Shown here: in pieces, positions 14,050 through 27,319 of the stretch
Layout of the letters: each line of letters opens with the position of its first letter
How positions within the stretch are numbered: position 1 is the stretch's first letter
Origin: Glandiceps talaboti
Taxonomy: Eukaryota; Hemichordata; Enteropneusta; Spengelidae
Direction of reading: 5' to 3'
Length of the DNA: 64,000 nt
Assembly (NCBI RefSeq): GCF_964340395.1
Contig: NC_135563.1
Coordinates: 13,917,151 to 13,981,150, forward strand
Position numbers and translations under genes: made by a program
The notes under the pieces: generated by a model
Seen by the model: only the letters and a program-made list of their open reading frames with translations
Database searches by the model: none
What the model was told of the DNA's origin: nothing

Positions 14050-15555
14050 TTGTAAACCTTGGAATACGTATGTGTATGATATTACATACATAACCACCTG
14101 GTTGAAACTAACAGCTTAATCCTCTATATAATAGGATAGCTAATTGTCGATAGAATACAACAGTATTTGCCATATGTGTACGCTATAAACCGTAGATTAG
14201 CCAGGATCGTAGTTTTAAGCCTCTTTGTGGTTAAATATAAGAATTTGTACTTTAGAGATGATTATTTTGTCACGTGACAAATACTGAACCCCTGGTGTAA
14301 TGTAATATCACCTTCGTGTTTCTTACTTGACATACCAAGACCCTTTCAATATCTGGTAATTGAAATAAATAGTGAGGTGTTAGAAATCAGGTGAATTGAT
14401 GTATTACGAAATAATGTCTGAGTGTGTTACTCTTTCATCATTTGAATTTACATAGAAATGGATTCTATCGTTCTACAATATGATCTAACGATGAATAAAC
14501 GTGTATTGTCTGACCTGTGGACATTTCTTCCCTTCTTACATTGTAAGCGCCGAACTTTGGTATGAAAAGTGGGTTGTGGATAATTTCTAATTGAAAATTA
14601 ACGGTTTACCCAATTTGTTATGTCATTAGTCATGTACACAGACGTTTATTTCAAAAACACTATCTCTTGGTATTTGAATACATCAATCAGTAACATTACA
14701 ACTTCTCCGTGCATGGACGGTGGCTGTCAACTTATAGATCTCACGCGTTCTCGTTTTGTTCCCCAAAGGTGTTTCCACGCGTTGTAACGAACTCATTATA
14801 AGTAATGTCGAACTCTGTATGCAAACAGTGTTTTCCCCATCATTGTATAAATAATTATTTTGGTCTCACGACATGTAAGTCTTACGGTATAAAAGGAAAG
14901 TACAAATTAAGATATCATTTTTGAAATTTACGTTTCTAGGCAATAACATTACTCCGATGAATACTATTTCAAGGACATCTATCAATGACATTTTAAAATT
15001 ATAACATCTCCACTCTCCTGTCCAGGTGACAAAGGCCTTATTTGCAATGACTTTAAATTTTCGCTTCTATTTCAAGCTTCTTTCACAATACCTTGAAGAG
15101 TCCTTTAGTTGCTGGTCATAATTTTCCGCCTCATATTTTATTTGTATTCGGAGAAGACGGTTCGTCGTTGAAAACGAGAGTTTCACGAGCCCTCCATACA
15201 TTTGACAAATTTGAAAGCCCACTAATAACACCATATTATGTTACGTTGCCATTATACTTGTATTCTGTTATTCAATAATGTATTAAGTATCAATTCCTTA
15301 TTTTTACATTTCGTTCTAAAAAATCAATAAACAGAAACCAGAAACGACGTTAACCTTTGATTTGATACAGTGGGTATCGAAAGAAACTTAATAATTGAAA
15401 AACAAGTATATGATATCCCTAGCAAGTAAAATAATCGCACAGTAGCACGTTACCATAGTCGGGATACTCAGAAGGTATCGGGTTATATTCTTAAATCTCG
15501 GTGGATGTGAAATAATATTCTCGCAAACCAGAGCTGTTATTTCTTTCGCCACACT
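14050..15555. other. No gene recognised
   Basis: AT-rich non-coding DNA. Short frames such as 15,093-15,278 (+) have no supporting context. Confidence 0.45.
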
Positions 15556-15559
15556 AGGA

Positions 15560-15625
15560 AATAAGGTGATGCATCTTGACGGTGCCGTAAAAGAGGTTAT
15601 GGTTTATTTACGACGGTGGTGAAAT
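15560..15625 (+). repeat. Short dispersed repeat, relative of 1.04-1.11 kb
   Basis: Contains GGTGCCGTAAAAGAGG followed by ATGGTTTA, matching the complement of the left copy. Confidence 0.5.
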
Positions 15626-15629
15626 AACG

Positions 15630-18600
15630 GTACAACTCGAAGCTTCCAATAACTTTAAGATAATTCGTTACAAGTAAAGACAATATACGACAAATCTAAC
15701 GACTTATCAATTTCTTTGACATTTGTGTATCTTTGGACACCATTTGTTGTCGTTTTTGTATTTTGTTCAAAATTAATTGACTCAATGCACTTAATCTGGT
15801 GTGAACCAGACAAATTGCCCTAATACGTTGGATATAAAGAGAAAGCGGTTATCAATGTCAAAACTTAAGACTTGCGCCATGTCGCAGAATTGTATTCTTC
15901 GCACGAATATCACAACCGTTGATTTAATCGCAAACAGAACTACCTTTAACATTAATGACTGGACATCAGGGATGAAACACACGCTTGTTACCAGGGAAAC
16001 CAAAGGAGCTACAGGAAACGTAAAAAGCAGCGGAGAACTGTAATCACAAACAGAACATAATGCATTGGTACTGCTGAACATATACGTACAGGGAATCCTT
16101 TTATCGTATTAGAAAGAAGCAACATGGTATACAAACTAGTTGATGTCTAACCCTGAATGAACACTAGATGGGGAGTACTCAGGTTTATCAACTGATCAAA
16201 ATCAGTTTCAGCGCTCAAGTACTTTGTAAGGGCTAATTAACTCTAGGTATACATACATGCCCTGTGACATTCTGCTCTCACAATATGCTTTTTACGCCCA
16301 AGTGCAACTTAACGTTTTGTAACTATTTTCACATATCATGACTTTCATAAGCTACCCCGTGACATTCAGAAAGACTGCAACAGGAGAATGGAAAAAATAT
16401 GATGAAAAATCCAACACAACGTCATATAGGTTTTATGTGCCAATGTCATCTGCTATACTACTGACTAAGTGTATACATGTCAATGATAATGGAAGATTCA
16501 GGTTAAGAGTGTATACAATATCTTTTCTTCTGATTGATACCATCTTTCTAGTCAGTAAATTTCTTCTGTATATGAACACACCTAGTCTAAAGTCTGAAAT
16601 TGTTTGTTAAGTTTGTGACGTCATTTTACGTGGTAATAATGCCGTCTCTCAAGGCTTACCATTACAGGTCAATATTGTTCATATAACCCTATTAGTTGGA
16701 TGTTGATCGATATTTCAAATCAATATCTGAGCGGATGATGAGTGACACTTGCAATGGTTGCTTAGTTACAAGGGATATGCACTTTGGCCAAAGATCTAAG
16801 TCATGTCGTTCCTCTATACTAATGAGTAATGATCTTGTTCACCTACATTCGCTGTAATCCCGGCAGACGATCGTTCTGTTGTTAGTGTGTTCATCAAATG
16901 TTTTCATTTGGGTACGGAAGTGCTGATGGTGCTGATAGGTACTCTATGCATTACTGCATGTGAATCTAAATTAACTTTTTTTTTCTCCTGTGAAAAATTT
17001 ATAACAGGGATGAGTAGTCATAGAATAAAATTCTTCCAGCTAAGTTGCTGCGGTAATTTGAATTTCTATGGTGATGGAGACACGGTGTCCGCCGACTCCG
17101 TTTACCAGGTGTGATCAAAGCTTGTCGCAATTTGTACATGTAGACCCATTTATTTTTTATTCAAATTGTGTGCACTTTGATAATGTCTTGAACGTCGTTA
17201 AGTCGCGATGTTTATAACGAGTCTTAAAGCATTTTAAATGGAAAGACTTCTGGCCAGAAACTGTAGCTAAAATGAAACCTATTCAAAATAAGCACCTTAA
17301 GATTGTTATGAAATTTCAAAACAAGAACAAACATCTGACTGTCGTCAGTGTGTGTACACACTAACAGCTAGGGGTTTGGTGGGAATAAATATTCGTTCTC
17401 CTAATTGCAAGTGTCAGCAGCAGCCGCGGCAACAACAACAACAACATACATATTTGGAAACATTTATTTTCATGTATCGTGATAATGTAGATGTTAAAGT
17501 ACGGCCTTCGGATTATGGCAAACTCTAAAAATGCCAGGCGGAAAATTTATAACGGAAAGTTAATGACAGTGCAGTGTTTGCTTAGACATTATTTAATATA
17601 AAAAAAGATAATGTTGGATAATCTTGTCCTAAGTTGTGAGTTGCCTTTTCATTGAATATATTTTCTATTTTTTTTGTCATGGTACATCGCATATATTTCA
17701 TTTTTGACATCTTGACATCCGTTGGCCTGTGTTTTATTGGTACGCACAATACCACGGTGTACCCAGTCTAATTAGATAGTGGTTTCACACACCCAAAACC
17801 CGATATCCTTGGAAGAAATAACTCGGGAAAATAAAGATTCAACGGTCAATGATTTACGCGATTCTTGCCGGAAGGTTAGAATTCGATCGGACTCTTACAA
17901 AATGTTATATCCGTTAAAGCCGTCGGATATAGACTATTAGGGCCTGTACCACCTCACGATTCAATTTTATATAGTCATATACATCGCCTTGGAGTAAAAA
18001 GGGTCATAATTGCACGACTGAGTTTCCTTTCGACGGGTGATGTGAAAGTAAGTCTACGAGCTACTACGTTGATGTCATACTTAACTAAAAGCGACACCGT
18101 CAACTTTGAACTTAGAATGCAGCCACTTCACCTTTTCGTTTGTGTGGTTTTAATTCAGAACAGTGCTAATTTTCGAACAGTTTTAATCTTAAACAATTAA
18201 AACTCAGATTAAATGCGCTGGGTTTTTTTGTATGTTCAAGTATCAGAACCTATACATGTGGGAATATCGCACGTGTGCATACAAAGGTGATAGGCAGTTG
18301 ACCTATACAAGTCCACAGAGATCGTCATAGACCTTCGTTGCGATTTACACCCCACAGTTTGTCGAGATAAATTACACTTCGGAAATATTTTCTTCAGCAT
18401 TTATCAACATTTACCAGGAAAGGCAAGTACAAAGATTGGTATTACAATCGATTATTGATGGGTATGCATATCTTCTAAATAACATACAGTTACAGTTACA
18501 GGTAAGCAGGTTTAGAATTACTCTTAAGGAAATCTCGTTAGTTAGGTTAAAAATATTTTTTCGCCGGAAGAATTATGTTTCACAGACATGGAAAGTGTTC

Positions 18601-19080
18601 TTAATGATACTGAAATACGAAGCTGTCTTCCATGTATAATGTATTCAAAATGGATTATCTCGTGTGGTGTATATCTAGAATGTCATGAATACCAAATGTA
18701 CTTTATCCACCGCGTTAACGAACCACACACATATATATTGCATGAAATTAAAACGTTTCCATTGGGCATTTTGGCTTTATGATAGCCATTTTCTATCAAG
18801 AGTGTATTCCTTGTACAAAATGTATAAGTTTATTCATTCTTGAAAGCAAAGATTACATTTAAATAAAAATAGGGACATGTGTTGGCGTTGCCACACTCTT
18901 TTACAATACGTTCTCGTATGTCATGTGGCTGGTCACCCCTTTATCATGAATGGTACAGTCAAGCCGTAAGTTTCCATCATATAGAAAGGAGCTTAACGCA
19001 TCATTTCAACACGGCGACTTCATTGAGCGATGACATGTGAATTGCACAGAGTAGCAATATAAGTATTAATTTCGACGTAG
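15630..19080. other. Upstream region of the aminergic receptor; no other gene seen
   Basis: Frames at 15,801-16,043, 16,338-16,610 and 18,436-18,639 lack domains. A possible 3' splice site (TTTTCACAG ending near 19,093) lies about 30 bp before the receptor start codon, so a 5'UTR intron is possible. Confidence 0.4.
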
Positions 19081-19124
19081 GAGTTTTCACAGGTTAAAAC
19101 TGGGATGTTGACAAGTACCTCAAG

Positions 19125-20564
19125 ATGACTACTAACATGAGCAACAACATATCCTGCATTGGTCAGGTTTGTACAACAACAAATTGGTTCAATATACTCC
19201 CAGACATTTTCATAATTACAACACTGGCGACGATCGTACTTTCGGCTGTTATCGGGAATATACTTGTGATTACTGCGATATATTGTCAGCGGCGTTTACG
19301 CACAGTTACTAACTATTACATCGTGTCTTTAGCATGGGCAGATCTTCTTGTGGCTGTTTTCGTGATGCCTTTTCATATAATTGTGGAGATTACAGGTACA
19401 TGGATATTTGGTGTTATTTTCTGTGACATTTGGATTTCAATGGATGTTTTACTTTGCACGGCATCAATATTAAACTTGTGCTGTATCAGTTTAGACAGGT
19501 ACTTTGCAATCACACAGCCGTTACAGTATGCAGCCAAGCGTTCAAAACGTTTGTGTTTTTCGATGATAGCCGCGGTTTGGATCATGTCTGCTTTGATAAC
19601 ATGTCCACCGATATTTGGCTGGAAGGATGACGAACACGGAAGAAATCCGTCGAAGTGCCGGTTGACGACTTCGCCTGGGTATGTAATATACTCAGCTTGT
19701 GGATCGTTCTATATTCCTCTAGCGATTATGCTTTTCGTGTATGCTCGGATCTTCAAGGCTGTTCTGGACAGTGAGAAGAAGTTTGGGAGTGTTGGAGATC
19801 GACGAAGAACAAATACTACATATTGCACAATGGGACAAACAAGTTCATGCGACTCGCCACAGATTAGTTCAAGTAGCGATGAGCATCGGAAAAGTGTGAA
19901 AAAGAAATCGAAAAAAGTAACCGGGATATTAGTCACTTTAGACAAGAACAAAGTCAAAACTGGTGTTGTGTCTTACAGCCCGTCAAGATGTGTGGAAAAT
20001 AACCCGGAATTTAACGCCAAAGACACAGCTGATCGAAATACAGATATTGTACATGGAAACGGCAACACTTCACGCTCTTTGTCCTCGGTGAAGAAAACGT
20101 CAAATGAGAGGCATTTATTAAATTCCCCTAGTCGTAGAGGAGACGACCCTCTTAGCCATAGATCTTCGTTAAGTGATTGTGAATCACATGGGACAAATAC
20201 AAATTCGCCTCTAAGGAGACCAAAAAATGAAGAAAAAAGGAGGGAGCGCTTACTTATGCGCAAAGAGAGCAAGATCGCTAAAACACTTGCGATCGTAGTC
20301 GGTTGTTTCGTTGTGTGTTGGCTGCCTTTCTTTCTTGCGTACCTTATTGCACCGTTTTGTTCGAAATGCGTTGTTCCACCTCTTGCAGAAAGTGCATTTG
20401 TTTGGCTTGGCTATGTCAATTCCGCACTAAATCCTATCATTTATGGATTTTTTAACGCTGATTTCCGTAAAGCATTTTGGAAGTTAACAATTGGACGATG
20501 TCCTTCCTGCGACAACCAAGAGGAAACAAGACCCGTTTATTTCGGTAATAGATCAATCAATTAA
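19125..20564 (+). CDS. Class A aminergic GPCR, alpha-adrenergic/octopamine/tyramine-like, single exon
   Basis: The 479-residue intronless frame encodes a seven-helix plasma-membrane receptor for a biogenic amine. Seen directly: N-terminal sequons at N4 and N8; N45 (1.50) in TM1; D73 (2.50) in TM2; C100 paired with C178; the amine-binding D107 (3.32) in TM3; DRY at 124-126; TM5 GYVIYSACGSFYIP with S190 and S194 (5.42 and 5.46), which fits a phenolic or catechol amine ligand; a very long third loop (about 215-378) rich in Ser, Lys and Arg; TM6 CWLPFF at 398-403; TM7 NPIIY at 436-440; and tail cysteines C459 and C462 suited to palmitoylation. TM5-TM7 read most like alpha-1 adrenergic and insect OAMB or tyramine receptors, while the end of TM3 (AITQPLQYA) is D2-like, so subtype and ligand are not settled. 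Start: CAAGATGA is the first in-frame ATG and gives a normal short N-terminus. An AATAAA lies at 20,585. Confidence 0.95.
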   Translation: MTTNMSNNISCIGQVCTTTNWFNILPDIFIITTLATIVLSAVIGNILVITAIYCQRRLRTVTNYYIVSLAWADLLVAVFVMPFHIIVEITGTWIFGVIFCDIWISMDVLLCTASILNLCCISLDRYFAITQPLQYAAKRSKRLCFSMIAAVWIMSALITCPPIFGWKDDEHGRNPSKCRLTTSPGYVIYSACGSFYIPLAIMLFVYARIFKAVLDSEKKFGSVGDRRRTNTTYCTMGQTSSCDSPQISSSSDEHRKSVKKKSKKVTGILVTLDKNKVKTGVVSYSPSRCVENNPEFNAKDTADRNTDIVHGNGNTSRSLSSVKKTSNERHLLNSPSRRGDDPLSHRSSLSDCESHGTNTNSPLRRPKNEEKRRERLLMRKESKIAKTLAIVVGCFVVCWLPFFLAYLIAPFCSKCVVPPLAESAFVWLGYVNSALNPIIYGFFNADFRKAFWKLTIGRCPSCDNQEETRPVYFGNRSIN

Positions 20565-20584
20565 CAATTAATCCATCAAACGGA

Positions 20585-20590
20585 AATAAA
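20585..20590 (+). promoter_or_regulatory. Possible polyadenylation signal of the aminergic receptor
   Basis: AATAAA lies 20 bp after the stop codon. If used, the 3'UTR is unusually short. Other signals further on cannot be excluded. Confidence 0.35.
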
Positions 20591-20599
20591 TCAACTTTG

Positions 20600-23500
20600 T
20601 AATTTGAAATTCAATTTTAAAAGACACATAGAACACTTTACTGCTCATTTAATTATACATCCAAATCGTATATAATTTATTGTCTGTGTTGTATTCAGAT
20701 AATGTTCAGCAACATTCGGCTTTTGACTATTAAACCAGACTAATAACCCCACTCCCTCCATTCATTGTTCATCCTCCAAGTATTTTTTTTCTAAATTCAT
20801 GTGAAAAAGTGAAAATAATTGACTGTTGACACAGTTTTAGTTATATTGACAATCAAAGGGGAAATGAAAGTTGTTCATATGTGCCCACATTGCCGATACT
20901 TTCCTTTCTCTCCTTACCCACTCAGATTACTTACAAGGTCTGCCCACTAAATTACAGGCTGTTTCTTTCCTGCTACTCATGTATGCAAAACGCACAACTG
21001 TACGAATAGCTTTTTCAACGAACGCCTCCGTTGATTGCACCAGTCATACCTATCCTGCCCACTGACACTGACACAGAATTAAGTGTTCTGTTTAATTCTC
21101 TTGTCACTCGGCCATTTCGCATCATATTGCTAAAGCCATGGTCATTCTGGTTCGACTGATTGGCACGTGTTCTCGTATTCTTGTTTAAGTAAGATGAATA
21201 TTTTCTGTTACTCTGTTACTCTGCTAGACAGATTAAAACATGCGTTATTACGTAAAATTCACGGTCTGTACAAAACCCATACACATTATTTTGTTGTACA
21301 TGTCACCCTGAAATATCGAATGTTTACACATGCACAATGATTAATTCTAACTAGGATGTGTAGCTATACGCATGACTGCTCTTATACTTCCATTGAGGCT
21401 ACCTTGCCTAATTACTGTCAAGTTGAAGTGCATGAGGATTGTATACTTTCCGTACAGTTGGGTTTGCACGCACAGGAAAAGATTCCAACGTCTGCTGAAG
21501 CTTTAACCAAAATGATGTAATGATTATTAATCTTAATTTGTATTCATAGTTAATCGTTTAAAAGAGACAACTGTTATCTATTCAAGAACTAATATATCTT
21601 CATCACTGTTCTCCAGGGACGTGGATGCTTTTGTTACAATACTGCCAGACCTCAGCTTGTAGAATGTCCTATGCTTCCAGGCATGATTATGGTAGCACAA
21701 AGTAGCTCCAATGTATCGTGTGTCTATAAGTAGATATGAAATCACTTAGTCATGGGCAATAGTGCGAAGCCTCTACTGTGTGCATGGTAGTGTAGTCGTC
21801 ACTAAATATCCGTAAATGACATAACCAATATCGCTTTATATTTGGAGACGATAGATGTTAAGTGACCTATTGACATTTACTGCAATGATGTGAGGGCGAC
21901 GACGTTTGATTCGATGGATATGTGGCTATAGTTATATTGACAAGTAGTGCACCGGGTACAACCCCAATAGAAACAATAGTGGGTTTGTTAAGAAACCACC
22001 AATGGAAGCCAACCCTACCAATGGTATGACATGGCATATTTTGGAGCTTGCAGATTTTCATATATACTGACGTATTTCAGATTTACAAAAATGAAAACAA
22101 AGTTTTAATATCGATGATAACACAGCACATATGGTAAATATGCTGGGTTTTTTAAAATGGCATGAACACATTTTGTACTACCAAAGAATGGAAAGTACCA
22201 GTTCAAAGATATGTTCGTTGATTGACTTATGACCATTACTTCTATTTGTAAATTAGCATAACGCTGAAAACTAGGTTACTAATTATAACATATAAACTTT
22301 GAAAAGACCAATTTGAATTCATTGTTACGTAGTAACCCATCATTAAAAACTACTCAACGTAAGTGTAAAAAATCAATATGGTTGTAGTTTCTGTACAATA
22401 ATGTACTCTTTCCTGGAGTTGAAAAACTGTCTCTTTCCCATTACTGTAACATTAGATGGTTTTATAACTAATCATAAATACTGCATTACTAAAACGGGTT
22501 GATTATATTCGCTGCGTTTTCATCAGCATAACCCATTTGTCTGTACTGTATATTTTTTTAATACTTTCTTGGTTGATTGAAAGAAACGAAAAGGGATGAA
22601 GTGCTTCGCCTGAAAGATTTTGTTTTCTGTTGTTTTATATTTGTAAATGTAAAGAGGTTTATTGTATATTCAATACGATAATGTAACAACAAACCCAACA
22701 TATCCTTACAATTCTGCCCGCATTTATTCACACGGGTCGCATTCAAACCGGATATGATAGTATAGCTGGGATATTAAGAATATTAGTAAGCCCTGGCGCC
22801 TTCACTACTTCATATTCAATCATTTGGACGCTAATGCAAACATTTATATGCACCATGTGTTCGCTATGATTTATTTCTATTAGCAGTAACGATAAATTGA
22901 TTGAGTGCTCACAATCTGGGTAGAACAGCGTTCAATCACTCAGACACGTTAATTTCTTCATTTACCACAGAGATGGATATAAGAAACACGGTGTGGATAT
23001 TGGAAGCAGACAATGTACCAGTAAACATTCTGAGAGGACAGCGAGACCAATTACTTTAAGATGCATCTCGCACGAATCACTAGGAAACGTTTCAATTGCA
23101 TCCCTTTCTTGTAATATTTGCACACATCTTTAACTAAATTCTGACGTACCCTAGTTGTCTAACTTTTGTGACCTTGTCGAATTGTGAGTGAATCCGTCGA
23201 CACAAAGGGGGTGAACCGGGCAGCTGCAGGGGATTATGGGAGTTAATGATGTTGGTAAAGATGATCAAATCTAACGATGTTAAATGACTCATGGGGATAA
23301 CCATACATTCAAAAATCAAAGTAAAAAAAGCGCGAGATCAATTTCAACTCCTAGAGATGTGCCAGACACGGATGACCTTAAAAGTATAACAATTTCCCAC
23401 ACTATAACAGAGTCGATATTTCCTTCTACAGTTCAAGACCATGCAAACGTAAACATTTTTCGACGCTTTGAATAGACTACTTAACTTTACTATGTATAAA

Positions 23501-24050
23501 TAAAAGAAGACTGTATCTTGACATTTTAGGAAATTTAAATACAGATGAAGATATAAAAGATTCACCTGAATTAAAGCATTATATTTTGGTGATTTAAAGG
23601 GTTAAGTATTAAGTGATTAATCTGACGATGAGTTATCGTGTCTGTTCTATTGTACATTGACCACTGCTATGGAACTATAACCTTTTGGTGGAGATTGAAA
23701 GGAATTAAAATGACTGCTTAATTAATTGTGATTTCTCCATCTAAAACGCTGAAATGTTGGTGATGGCAAGAATTCTCTACTCTTCATAAACTGTCTCTGT
23801 GAGATTGATAAATGGCATCGATGTCTTGTAGAAAGCAAGTCATCAATCTTACGTACTGCTTGAGGCATTTATACATTAAAGGTTTCAAATACGGCTATTC
23901 GGTTACTTTATTGAGTGACTAATTGAGATAACACTACATCTTTCCATACACAGTCTTGCTTGACCCGTAACAACCTTACCTGAGGGTGCACGGAACATTT
24001 CTTAACCAATGAAACAGTGCTCTTTGATTTGAATGTACTGAACGATTCAC
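20600..24050. other. No gene recognised
   Basis: A plus-strand frame at 23,284-23,475 is polar and open but has no recognised motif. The remainder is AT-rich and closed. Confidence 0.45.
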
Positions 24051-24055
24051 TAGAT

Positions 24056-24058
<3 letters not shown>

Positions 24059-24098
<40 letters not shown>

Positions 24099-24312
24099 AG
24101 TATGTGTGAGTGTGTGTGTGAGTGTGTGTGTGTGCGTGCGTGCGTGCGTGTGTATGTATGTATGTATGTAATGTGTGTATGTATGTATGTATGTATGTAT
24201 GTATGTATGTATGTATGTATGTATGTATGTATGTATGTATGTATGTATGTATGTACGTACGTACGTACGTACGTACGTGTGTGTGTGCGTGCGTGCGTGC
24301 ATGCACGTGTGT
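24059..24312. repeat. (TG)n-(ATGT)n-(ACGT)n compound microsatellite
   Basis: TG dinucleotides pass into TATG tetranucleotides (24,161-24,252), then a short alternating ACGT run and TGCG units. Alternating purine-pyrimidine throughout, so Z-form or cruciform structure is possible. Open frames in all directions are artefacts. Confidence 0.95.
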
Positions 24313-24350
24313 ATATGCGTCTCTCTGTGTGATTGTGTGCAGTAGAACCA

Positions 24351-24574
24351 CAATCTGATTAAAATCTGATGTTAAATAGGCTGGTTTTCCTGTATTTACC
24401 TTTATTCCATCGTTATTGCGTCTTTTAAGTGAGATTTTTTTTCATGGGCGAACGCCTTTCTAACAAAGGCGTTCGCCCAGGAAAAAAAACACACACGTAA
24501 AAGACGCAATAACGATGGAATAAAGGTAAATACAGGAAAACCAGCCTATCTAACATAAGATATTAATCAGATTG
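24351..24574. mobile_element. 224-bp foldback MITE
   Basis: Almost the whole element is one inverted repeat. The left arm begins CAATCTGATT and the right arm ends AATCAGATTG, with long matching blocks such as GGCTGGTTTTCCTGTATTTA and its complement. The centre is a second perfect hairpin with arms TGGGCGAACGCCTTT and a five-base loop. It is flanked by GTAGAACCA on the left (24,342-24,350) and ATAGAACCA on the right (24,575-24,583), an 8-of-9 match that looks like a target-site duplication. A 9-bp duplication with long termini suggests a Mutator-like source, and an 8-bp reading would suggest hAT. No coding capacity. Confidence 0.8.
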
Positions 24575-24599
24575 ATAGAACCATAGCATAACCATGTGT

Positions 24600-26915
24600 T
24601 GATAATGGAATAATGAAAAAATTGTATATCTAATACACATTTATGTATTTGGTATTTACATGTAATACTTTAGGAAAGAAAAAACCAACACAATTACCAT
24701 CAAGATGCCTTTTAAAGAGCTAAAGCCTACATTTTCCCTAACGAAAAGTGATAATCCTTTTATATTTCCTGTACCTTCAGGCTACTAGTCCGAGATAATC
24801 TGTACCATCTAAAACGCCAAAAACGCTTACAATTTTGAGTGAAAAGGAAAGTAAGAATACATAGGGCAAAGTTGTTTCCTTATCTCTCGTGTAATGGACG
24901 GTACTTGCCCACAGAATAATTGTGTTCATTGTCTCTGATGTATTCGAACTAGCTTGCATATCTACCTCAGTAATTAACTCGACTGGACAGTAAGTTACCT
25001 CCAGCTTAAAGTTGCATGTATTACTACCGATAGCGTTCTGTTTTATAATTCCCATGTGTTAGCAACAATGTTTGATGCATTTACAACGCGACGGCACGAA
25101 AGTCAGACAAGGTTACATTAGCTAACCAACGAAGATAAGGGGTTTAAGGAATCTTGACAAAACATAGGTGTTGTATCTGTGTGAAAACAACGCCAACACG
25201 TAATGTGTTATTCTTCACTACACCAACGTTACCATCGCAACCCCTAGGACAGCCGTAAATAGGAAAATGAAGGCAGTTCGAGATATTGCCCCCTCAAAAT
25301 CACGTTTAATTCTAAAACTACTGCCAAAGGTCAAATAAGGACACCATATGAGTGTTTCTCACGTGCATTATTAATATACATCATTCTAGATATCAATGTT
25401 CAAGTGAAAAGGCATTTTAATATATATCAAAATTATAAGCCCTTAATCCTCTTGTATGTATTGACTAAGGCAAAAATAAACTAATGTGAATTATCTCCTT
25501 TCGGGTAATGGTTTTTACGGTACCGTATAGATCCTTAATTATAAATTCTGTCTTACCCAGGCAATATATAGTATCGCTCACTCCGATGAATGTGCTAACT
25601 AACGAGGATTTATTATGTATAGGATGATGGGAATCCACGATATACAAATGCTATGTGCATTGTGACACGTAGGCTGCAGAAAAATGACCGATGACGCTCA
25701 GCTGGTATCAAAATTGATGACGAAATGACCGGAGACAGAGGAAATTGAAGCAAGGTGCATTGATTAATAATGAAATGACATGGGAGATTAATTCACGTAT
25801 TACATCAAACATCTCATAGTGAGGTATTACGACCTTACCCTTAATCATCACTCAGACAACGTCCTTTATTTAATTTACTGATTTGATTTTTTATTTAACC
25901 GATAGAAACCTGACAATTGTAACTTATAAACTTCGATTAATGGTGAAAATCTGCAGAGATTAGTTGGCGCGTAACATTGCACGAGGCTTTACTTATTTCA
26001 TGTTTGAAGTTTTCAGCTTTTAAATGTCAAAAGTAATTCTGTATACTCACAAACATATTGCACTGTAATTCCCATTCTACTGTATTCCCGCCCACTACCT
26101 TATCACGTCTTTGAAAACTGACATCTTTAGATTCGAGTTTGTGGTACCAACAAGTAACCAACGCACAAATATCTTACTTTTCATAAAGGAAGAACGTAAA
26201 ACCCTTACGTGCTTATGGCATATGTGCCGTTGTAAGATTTTGCATACTACAGGCGCTCGAGTCTGAACTGTTATAATGTTCCGTAAAATTAACGTGCAAG
26301 TTGTCATGGTTGAAGGTCAGCCTCATTTCATTCAATGGCACGTACGATATAATTGAGAAAATATTAATTTGAGTAAACTAACAAATGTCAATTTGCTACT
26401 TATATTAACACCTCACGTGTACAGTTGTTTATTACACCATGTGCATACCAGTGTTGTGCAAAGTATCATGTTTATATAAAAAGCCTGGCTTCGTACGGTT
26501 TATAGACTTTTGAATCACATTTTCGAAGGAAACAATTCATTGTGTACAGCTTAGGAAATTCTACTCTCAACAAAAGTCCATGTCACAGATTGCATGGTTT
26601 TCCATTGAGCGATGACGCTCTATTTTAGCTTGAATTGGTCTATTTCTTGGATTGGATTGGATTCATGCTTCGTGGATTACTGCCATATTTATTTATAGCA
26701 TCTCTTTACTGATCCTCTGTACTATTAATCTGTATGTAATCTTTCCTCATTTTACGTACACCATAGATAAATAATTGACTAGGATTTCAGATTAGCCTCG
26801 ACGTCTTTGGTATTCGACATGTATTTGTCTTTCTGTCTCTCTATATCTTTGGTGCTGTAGCCCTTCCTCTCCTTGTGTGTATCTGTCCTATACTATATGT
26901 TTCGTTCGATCATTG
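24600..26915. other. No gene recognised
   Basis: Frames at 24,777-25,055 (-), 25,465-25,647 (-) and 26,095-26,307 (-) have no domain, splice context or coding composition. Confidence 0.45.
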
Positions 26916-26917
26916 TT

Positions 26918-27315
<398 letters not shown>

Positions 27316-27319
27316 GTGA

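Noticed and set aside
19373-20272. Minus-strand frames opposite the aminergic receptor
   Set aside because: Shadows of the receptor coding sequence without motifs or context.
24055-24358. His/Thr, Cys/Val and Tyr/Val/Cys/Met repeat proteins
   Set aside because: Microsatellite readings. Open on all frames because the repeat lacks stop codons.
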